DNA from: Micropterix aruncella
Taxonomy: Eukaryota > Arthropoda > Insecta > Lepidoptera > Micropterigidae
Direction: 5' to 3'
Assembly: GCA_944548615.1 (NCBI GenBank)
Contig: OX155964.1
Span: 16,170,484-16,234,483, forward strand
Length of the DNA: 64,000 nucleotides
Shown: piece after piece, positions 57,901 through 64,000 of the stretch
Numbering within the stretch: position 1 is the stretch's first letter
Layout: each line of letters begins with the position of its first letter
Made by a program: the position numbers and the translations under genes
Notes under the pieces: model-generated
Seen by the model: only the letters and a program-made list of their open reading frames with translations
The model's database searches: none
Told to the model about the DNA's origin: nothing

Positions 57901-58969
57901 GATACGCTCATACGTGCAAATTGTGAATATGCTCGTGCATTGATGGTATGCTCCTATGTGAATCACAATTCAATCAATTCAAGCAAGATGTTAAAAGTGT
58001 ATTTCAATGTAGGTATATAATAATAATTAGTAGAAAACGTTTTTAGTTTTACATCAAATTACTTAATGAAATATTATCTCCACGTAAGACTGATATAAAG
58101 CTGTTTTTTTTCAAATAAAAAAGAAAATGTGTGTCATGATATTTTCCATATACATTTTTTTCCACTAGCTTTTTTTCTTTTCGTGTTGAAAATGCTCAAC
58201 GTCAACACTGAGCGTAGATAGTAGCAATGATGGTGTGAGCTGGCATCCATATATCTGTCCATATGTGTGAGTTGCCGACTTAATGGTATGTCCGAGAGCA
58301 TTGTCACTATTCTTTGTGACCTTGACATCCAGAAAAGCCAGAAAGCCGTCGTTTTATACTCAATAGGCGTCGTTTTCTACTTTCTACTTCATAGTAACAG
58401 CAGCAGTATGCGTCCAACTCGCAGAACAACAGCAGACGATAACTGACAGCACCCTATCATGACTGACAGTGTACCCTATCTGACGATGTCGTACACTGGA
58501 ACATCGGTTTTCGAATAATACAAGCCATCGTACCCTGGGTTTATCCAGACAAGCATTAATTGTTATTACGCTCTTGTTGCATCGCTCGTTCCTGTAATAC
58601 CCATTAGGCAGGTTTCAGATAGAAATTGCGCAACGGTGGTTTTTCCAGGAAGTATCAGCTACTCGTCGTTTGATCTAGATCGAGAGCGACAATGGATCTC
58701 CCGTCGCGGCGTCTGTCGCTCAGATCTCGGAAGTATCGGGTGATCGAATTCATGCATTTCCGATAGTTTTCGCCCCGTTCCTTGTGAAACTTTCACTTCG
58801 ATTCGTGCACATCGATTTTTATAGCGATCACTGATGCGTTTCCTGTGTTTTTCAACGATACATGTCGTTACGTCGATTTTATCACTAAATGTAGCAGTAA
58901 TGCGGCGACAATGACTCACGCCACAGTATAATAACACCCAGTAAGTTCACTCAAAAGCTACAACTTGGG
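57901..58969. other. Unique sequence right of the duplication
   Basis: The minus-strand frame at 58659-58937 (92 codons, GC-richer, containing HRKRISDRYKNRCARIEVK) is the only notable opening. I recognise no family and see no splice support. It could be a chance frame or an exon. Nothing else. Confidence 0.35.
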
Positions 58970-59385
58970 TTGTCGACTACAGCGAGCGAGCCCGTCACGT
59001 CAGGAAGTTTTAACGATTAGTCGTTCTATCTCCCTGGAGTGAGCGCAGAAGACTTGAGGACAAAACAGTTCACCGTCCAGCTACGCCACAAGCCCGTAAG
59101 AGGCCAACGCCTTAACCGCGAGATAGTCAGGAATGTTACCCAGCGGCCTTACTTGTAATTGTGGCCAGATTACTCCGGTCTCTCGATTGGTTACGAGTTC
59201 GAGGTCGCTTGCGCGGTCCTCTCCCTTACGAAGCGGTGAAACGGTGTTGACCGAATCTATCGCGGACCACAGCGTCCTTTGCCCGGCTGTTCACCCAGAA
59301 TCGGATGGTCGATGGTCATTTCAAGAGCAGTCACCGTAAGGTCCGCAACCACCCCCGCTCTATAGGAAACAGTACTGCTTCCAGA
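58970..59385 (+). repeat. Dispersed GC-rich repeat family G, copy 5 (3'-truncated)
   Basis: GCGAGCGAGCCCGTCACG, GAGCGCAGAAGACTTGAGG, CCCGTAAGAGGCCAACGCC, TCTCGATTGGTTACGAGTTC, CGCTTGCGCGGTCCTCTCC and CACCCCCGCTCTATAGGAAA, very close to copy 2. The end block is missing. Confidence 0.7.
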
Positions 59386-60214
59386 CTCCTCCGATAGTTG
59401 TTATTTCTGTATTAACCGTAAGTAAAATGTTGTGACATATAATCGATTATTGGAGTAAAAAACAATCCTTGTATTCCAACAAAGTTACGATTGAAACACC
59501 GTTATTCTGTGTTTCAATCGTAACTTTGTGTAACAATATAAACCATATTCTGAAATGGTAATGTAAGAATCAATCCAACATTTTTATCAGTGTACCAAAT
59601 AGATTACCGTCATAAACGACCTACCAAAAACATTACAATACCTATATGTAAAGGCGGATTTCATTAAATTTCATAATTTTTTAATATTTCTACTAACATT
59701 CTCTTAAGATAATTTTGGAAATGAAATTCAGATATTTATTAATTTGACATATTTTTGATTGTTAAACTAATTCTTTAATTTTAATTCCTTCTTTAATCTA
59801 TTTGTCTTCATGATATTTCATGATTTTTTAAATGCGTACGAATACATAATTTCATTTCTTTTGTTTTTGTCTTTTAATTTTAAATAGGAAATAAGAAATA
59901 ATAAATAAGAAAAATTTATTTTCAAAAACCCGATCTGGGTATAGAAATTACATATGAAAAAAATGGTATTTCTACAAATAAAATTACATTTCAAATTATA
60001 AAAAAGTCTATAAAAAACTAATATTGAAAAAAAACATGGAAATTCAAAAATAACAGAGACATAAAAAGTAGAAAAATAAAAATAAACAGAAATAATGAAA
60101 AACATAGAGAATCAGCAATTCAATAACGAAAATATATGAAAACTAGAAAAATAGGAAGCATCCAAAGAGTTCTACATAGACTACATTTAATAAGGATCAA
60201 ACTATCAATCAACA
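59386..60214. other. AT-rich with one perfect hairpin
   Basis: Apart from the hairpin at 59480-59528 there is only A/T-rich low-complexity sequence. The minus-strand frame at 59818-60105 is Phe/Tyr-rich by composition. Confidence 0.4.
59480..59528. repeat. Perfect 20-bp hairpin, 9-base loop
   Basis: CAAAGTTACGATTGAAACAC, loop CGTTATTCT, then its exact complement. It would form a stable RNA stem. No surrounding structure. Confidence 0.8.
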
Positions 60215-60790
60215 ATCAAGAAATGCATCGACTCTTTAAAGAACAAAAAATCAACTGCTCTCGATGATATACCTGTTAGCGTAATTAAAATCCATAAACG
60301 TGTACTGGCACCTTGTCTAACATATCTTTACAATTTAAGCTTTCAGAGGAAATATTTCCAGATTGTCATAAAGTAGCCAAGATTACACCGATATATAAAA
60401 AAGGGCGATCCCACGAGCGTAGAAAATTATCGACCCGTAGCCCTACTGAGCAATTTCTCAAAAATTTTGGAGAAGGTCACCGAAAAACGACTAAATGGTT
60501 TCCTTGAAAAATTTGTGGTCATTTCAGACAGTCAATATGGATTCCGGACAAAAAAAATCTACACAGGATGCCGCGTTGTGTAAATAAACCTCTTCAGAGG
60601 TAAAATATTGTCTGGTACAACTGCCTTAGTACAGTCCTAGGCCTAGTTAGGCGGTGTTGACGTAGTGCTCAAGATGGTGCAGTTTATTTTTCCTACTGGT
60701 CCAAAGACGATTTTTTTGTAATGCTGCAGGAATGTAGGTATATCTCACGCTTTACTTTTAATAAATAAAAAGATTTTAATTTATGCAGTT
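60215..60790 (+). mobile_element. LINE: reverse transcriptase fingers joined to 3' UTR (internal deletion)
   Basis: KNKKSTALDDIPVSVIKIHK, VLAPCLTYLYNLSFQ, FPDCHKVAKITPIYKKG and, after a frame shift, VENYRPVALLSNFSKILEKV and QYGFRTKK are the N-terminal blocks of the reverse transcriptase domain. At about 60600 the sequence passes directly to a 3'-UTR-like region with stem-loop (60623-60652) and AATAAATAAAAAG. The YADD and C-terminal parts are missing, so this is an internally deleted copy. Confidence 0.75.
60623..60652 (+). other. LINE 3'-UTR stem-loop, copy 4
   Basis: GCCT TAG TACAG, TCCTAG, GCCTAGTT AGGC. Relative to copy 1 (ACCT/AGGT) the outer A-T pair is replaced by G-C, a compensatory change. 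Confidence 0.5.
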
Positions 60791-60819
60791 ACAGGTGAAA
60801 CAGGTAAAATTACAGGTGT

Positions 60820-61135
60820 CACAGTGACACTTAATACGGACTATCATAATTGAATGCGTATACAAAATTTGGTGTCTGTGCTGTTGACTGTTGAGGAGTT
60901 CCCTCGTTGAAAGTCAACCCTGGTTGCCGCAGTCCTTTTTTGGTTAAAGTTAGAACGGGCTGTCGTAAATGAAAGCATATACAAAATTTCGTGTTTGTGC
61001 TGTTGACCGTTGAGAAGTCCCCTCGTCGGGAGCCAACCCTGGGTGCAGCAGCCATGTCATGATAACACTTAGAACGGGCTATCGTAACTAAATCCGTATA
61101 CGAAATTTCGTGTCTGTGCTGTTGACCGTTGAGGA
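60820..61135 (+). repeat. Tandem array, about 119-bp unit, three copies
   Basis: TAGAACGGGCTRTC words at about 60832 (degenerate), 60951 and 61071, spacing 119-120 bp, each with CTGTGCTGTTGACTGTTGAG-like and AACCCTGG.TGC.GCAG blocks. Same family as the array at 14222-14705. Confidence 0.8.
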
Positions 61136-61244
61136 GATGAATTTTCAGCTTTTGCAAAACACTTTAAGGGTACTAATTAAAATACTATATAAAAAATACT
61201 ATCTTATTTGAACGTATCAACTTTTACAAAACCCTTGCACTATT

Positions 61245-62130
61245 TTGTCGCTAGCTCCCCAACTATATGTTTCTGCTAAATTCGCCCACCTATCTTATGT
61301 CATACTCATAGATCAAATAAACAATTTTCTCCTTGAATTCACAGAGTTGACTCTAAGCCACGGTCTGTTAGTTAACCCAAGTAAAACTCACGTAATTCTC
61401 ATCGGTAGCCGGAACTTAATTGGTCTAGTCATCCTTTCATTACCGTTGAAGGTGTGGCCATTCCGTTTTGAAATAATGTGAAGGACCTGGGTTTGATAAT
61501 CGACTAAAATATCTCTTGGAATCCTCAAATCAGCGACATTTCTGGAAAAATCATTTCTAACTTCCACTCACTAAGGCGTTTACAGCGTTTTCTTCCGTCT
61601 GCTGCTAATACAAAGTTATCGTCCACTCTATTGCTACCGATAATTTATCACGCGAACGTCGCGAATCAGAATTTTAAGAAAAAACTACTTAATAAATTGG
61701 AACACCTTCACAACGTGTGTATTCGTTACATTTACGCCCTGAGAAAATTCGACAATCTGTGTTTGGCAGTTCATTGAAGAGGCCTAATATATATAATAAA
61801 AGGGAGGCACACGACCTATCTTATACGACACTCTAAAGACTAAATTACTATCGTACCTCAACAGTCAATTCAGCTTGTTTCCATCCCACAGCATTCCTCC
61901 AAGAGCAGCAGAAAATAGTACGCTAGCGTGGCCTATGCACCATTTGAAAATCATCAGTAATTCGTTTGCGGTCTGCTAGAAACCTCTACATTGAGCAACC
62001 GCTGACCGTTCGTCAATCTCCCAGTTGCCACATGCAAGGCTCGACTATAACGTAATTTTATATCTCCACCATCCTAAATCCATCACGTCCTTACCTTTTC
62101 CTTGCACTAATAATAAAATTTACTTAAATC
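61245..62130 (+). mobile_element. Jockey/CR1-like LINE, C-terminal half, degraded
   Basis: The block after the catalytic box is seen as SHGLLVNPSKTHVILIGSRN. A shifted frame then gives VKDLGLIID, a stop, NISWNPQISDISGKIISNFH, SLRRLQRFLPSAANTKL, LLPIIYHANV and LLNKLEHLHNVCIRYIYAL. Weak traces of the last third follow to about 62060. It has at least two stops and two frameshifts. It follows the 119-bp array directly. Confidence 0.75.
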
Positions 62131-62134
62131 TAAA

Positions 62135-62212
62135 TAAACACTAATCTAATAGCTATAATAAGCCAGAGAAAAGGATCTCTCTGGCTTATTTTACCTTTTA
62201 GATTAGCGTTTA
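62135..62212. other. Two-tier stem-loop
   Basis: Outer arms TAAACACTAATCTAA (62135-62149) and TTAGATTAGCGTTTA (62198-62212) with one mismatch. Inner arms AATAAGCCAGAGA (62157-62169) and TCTCTGGCTTATT (62178-62190), perfect, around an 8-base loop. It lies just behind the LINE above and may belong to its 3' UTR. Confidence 0.7.
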
Positions 62213-62526
62213 TGTAGTCATAAAATAATTTTAATATTTGCACAAATGGACAATATATTTTCTTTAAAATATTAGCTAGCTGGAAGATATTGATGTAAGT
62301 TAGTATTTTTTGTAACAAATAAAGTTTACTATTATTTCAATTCAAAGCGGAAAAGTCACATTGTCGCAAAAAACATATTTCCTTGAGTAAAATGATGTCC
62401 ATATTTTGGCGACTTTTGGAAGTGCAAAAATTCTCCCGCAAAGTTATAAATCACCGAAAAGCCGCAAAATTGGAGGTAGAATGCAAACACCACTGAGCCT
62501 CAAAGTTTTTGGTAAGTAGGCGCCAT
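62213..62526. other. Unassigned spacer
   Basis: AT-rich, no gene. Confidence 0.35.
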
Positions 62527-62759
62527 TTTTACACGACTGTCCAATAAAAAAGGTGTGCAATCTGTTCAGGATATATTTATGTATGTATTTCGTTTCTGTA
62601 TTCCACCATAACTTCTAAACTCTTGAACCGATTCAGAAGTGTGTGATATTGTTAAAATTGTTATGTCATCCCGAGTGTAATAGGGTGCCTTTACTGACCA
62701 AATTGATAGTAAATAGTTGCCTAAATGTCCAAATGTCAATAAATTAATATAAATATATC

Positions 62760-62767
62760 ATGTTTAG
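62760..62767 (+). repeat. Left 8-bp target-site duplication of hAT element
   Basis: ATGTTTAG, identical to 63806-63813. Confidence 0.85.
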
Positions 62768-62933
62768 CAGCGCCGGCTCGAGGAACTTGGCGCCCTAGGC
62801 AAAAGACTAGTATGGCGCCCATTTAAAAAAATCACAAAACGTTAATTGTGTAATTTTTAATCACATAATTAGAGCACAGATATGACTTACCTACTTATAT
62901 ATAATTATAATACAAACTTTTTTTTAAAAATAC

Positions 62934-63170
62934 AACCGACTTCAAATAGTTTTTGCACCTATTTTCCAGTTATTTTGATTTTAAAACCAAACTACTGACC
63001 AATTTTGATATATTTCTATGGGACCAATTTGAAAGTATATTCTCTCAAATATAAAAAGAATTTTCTTAATCGCTTTATAAATGACGGAGATCTGAGGTAA
63101 CAAATATAAAAATAAAAAATTAAAAACATTCAACCGAATTGAGAACCTCCTCCTTTTATTGAAGTCGGTT
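62934..63170. mobile_element. AACCGACTTC-type MITE nested in hAT element
   Basis: Begins AACCGACTTCAAATAG and ends TTGAAGTCGGTT, with the characteristic AACCTCCTCCTTTTATTGAAG next to the right end. About 237 bp, non-coding. The half-copy at 7602 shares the GGAGGAGGTT block. Confidence 0.7.
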
Positions 63171-63327
63171 AAAAAAAGGATATATCCACCTCCTTTAGCT
63201 GTATGGAGTGAAATATAAGAATTTTTTAAAAGACTAATTAGAGATTAAATCAAGCAAGTTTTATTTTAGTTGCCTTTATTTTAGGAAAAGTGGAAACGAT
63301 CTCCTTTAAATCTATTGTTTGAGCTAT

Positions 63328-63597
63328 TTATTGTTCTATAGATAAAGTCGACAACCCCACAAGTCTTTCTTGGGTCACTGTGGAGCGCAGATACGTTTTA
63401 ATTAGTTTTAATTTAGAAAAACTGCGCTCACAACTGGCCACAGACACGGGAAGTGTCAGCAACACCCTTATTGCACTTACTAAATTAGGTAAGATATCTA
63501 GTAACCTAATTTCACAAATATAATATAAAAGTTGACGAATTACAAGCTTCTTGCAATAGCTTGTAATTCGTTGCATCAACATCCTTAGAGTCTCCAT
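63328..63597 (-). pseudogene. hAT transposase, C-terminal dimerisation region
   Basis: The minus strand encodes LPNLVSAIRVLLTLPVSVAS, CERSFSKLKLIKTYLRSTV and TQERLVGLSTLSIEQ, the hAT C-terminal dimerisation motif. It is closely related to 17924-18211 but in a different element with different ends. The remainder of the transposase is deleted. Confidence 0.8.
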
Positions 63598-63805
63598 GAC
63601 TAAGAGATTCTTCCAACTTTACACAGTGTTCCAGAACATCTTTGTAAAGTTGCAGGTAACATTCCTGGCTATCTCAGATACCGATCTCGAACATCGCAGA
63701 TATGCTCTGATACATACGCTACCAGATCGCCTCGCCGCGCCGCCCCCCAAAATACGAGCGCCCTAGGCAATTGCCTAGTTTGCCTATATGGACGGGCCGG
63801 CCCTG

Positions 63806-63813
63806 ATGTTTAG
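63806..63813 (+). repeat. Right 8-bp target-site duplication of hAT element
   Basis: ATGTTTAG, identical to 62760-62767. Confidence 0.85.
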
Positions 63814-64000
63814 TGTCAAATGAAATGTCTGATTGAGTACATTCCGGAGAAATAAATGCATAAACCACAAATATTTTATAAAAAACCGTAATAAAATTAA
63901 TTTTATATACAATCACTTTCTGTAGTCGTGTTTATAATTTTTTTGTTTCGATATATATTATCGTTAACATTATTGGTTAGGGATCTCATATACTGTCTTA

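Larger units (their letters stand above)
62768..63805 (-). mobile_element. hAT element, 1038 bp, non-autonomous
   Basis: Ends CAGCGCCGGCTCG and CGGGCCGGCCCTG are inverted repeats of the CAGGGCCGGC hAT type, flanked by an exact 8-bp duplication as hAT transposases make. Sub-terminal GCGCCCTAGGCAA words are present inside both ends. It holds a transposase C-terminal remnant (63328-63597, minus) and an AACCGACTTC-type MITE (62934-63170). Confidence 0.85.
62527..63938 (+). mobile_element. MITE family M copy split by a hAT element
   Basis: Left end TTTTTACACGACTGTCCAAT at 62527 and right end TGTAGTCGTGTTTATAA near 63922-63938. Between 62768 and 63805 it is interrupted by a hAT element, with ATGTTTAG on both sides. 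Removing the insert restores ATATATCATGTTTAGTGTC and then AAATGAAATGTCTGATTGAG, the usual M-family reading. Confidence 0.8.

Noticed and set aside
59818..60105. 95-codon minus-strand frame rich in Phe and Tyr
   Set aside because: The composition simply reflects A-rich plus-strand sequence; no motif or start context.

Overview
The window looks like AT-rich, repeat-dense nuclear DNA of a moth or butterfly (Lepidoptera). The evidence is the mix of elements: 5'-truncated non-LTR retrotransposons (Jockey/CR1-like, R1/I-like and RTE-like tails), a tRNA-headed SINE, a Lep1/Helitron-type fragment opening with ACTAGCTG, short elements with AACCGACTTC ends, hAT and mariner relics, and GT-AG introns. 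Nothing bacterial, no rRNA gene, no intact tRNA gene and no CRISPR array was seen. Most open frames in the window are chance openings or transposon debris.

Layout. 1-13.8 kb: a patchwork of LINE 3' fragments, with a GC-rich dispersed repeat (family G) and a MITE family with ACACGACTGCC ends (family M). One M copy at 12.7-13.8 kb carries a LINE insertion with a clear 9-bp target-site duplication. 14.2-16.8 kb: a tandem array of about 119-bp units, a reverse transcriptase relic, a 0.9-kb inverted-repeat element and a dead mariner transposase. 17.5-20.6 kb: a candidate small host gene (two exons, 85 codons), with a hAT element and a SINE in its intron. 21-41 kb: hairpin elements, MITEs, a 0.5-kb block present twice, further G copies and several LINEs; the best-preserved LINE reading frame is at 39.2-40.2 kb.

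41.4-57.9 kb: one segment of about 8.2 kb is present twice in direct orientation, separated by exactly 200 N. Each copy holds two exons of a host gene: an Asn/Thr-rich secreted glycoprotein whose C-terminal part resembles the segment in front of the catalytic domain in animal haem peroxidases. The exons join in frame across an intron dominated by a (TA)n tract. Copy 2 differs by two single-base homopolymer insertions that break the frame. Haplotypic or assembly duplication is therefore at least as likely as a real tandem duplication.

58-64 kb: another G copy, a perfect 20-bp hairpin, a LINE with an internal deletion, a second 119-bp array followed by LINE reverse transcriptase, and a three-level nest (M-family MITE containing a hAT element with an 8-bp target-site duplication, which contains another MITE).

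The most interesting non-gene signal is a short stem-loop that recurs in the 3' regions of several otherwise different LINE copies. It keeps the string GCCTAGTTAG while bases on both sides of the stem change together. It may be the site at which the LINE reverse transcriptase recognises its RNA.
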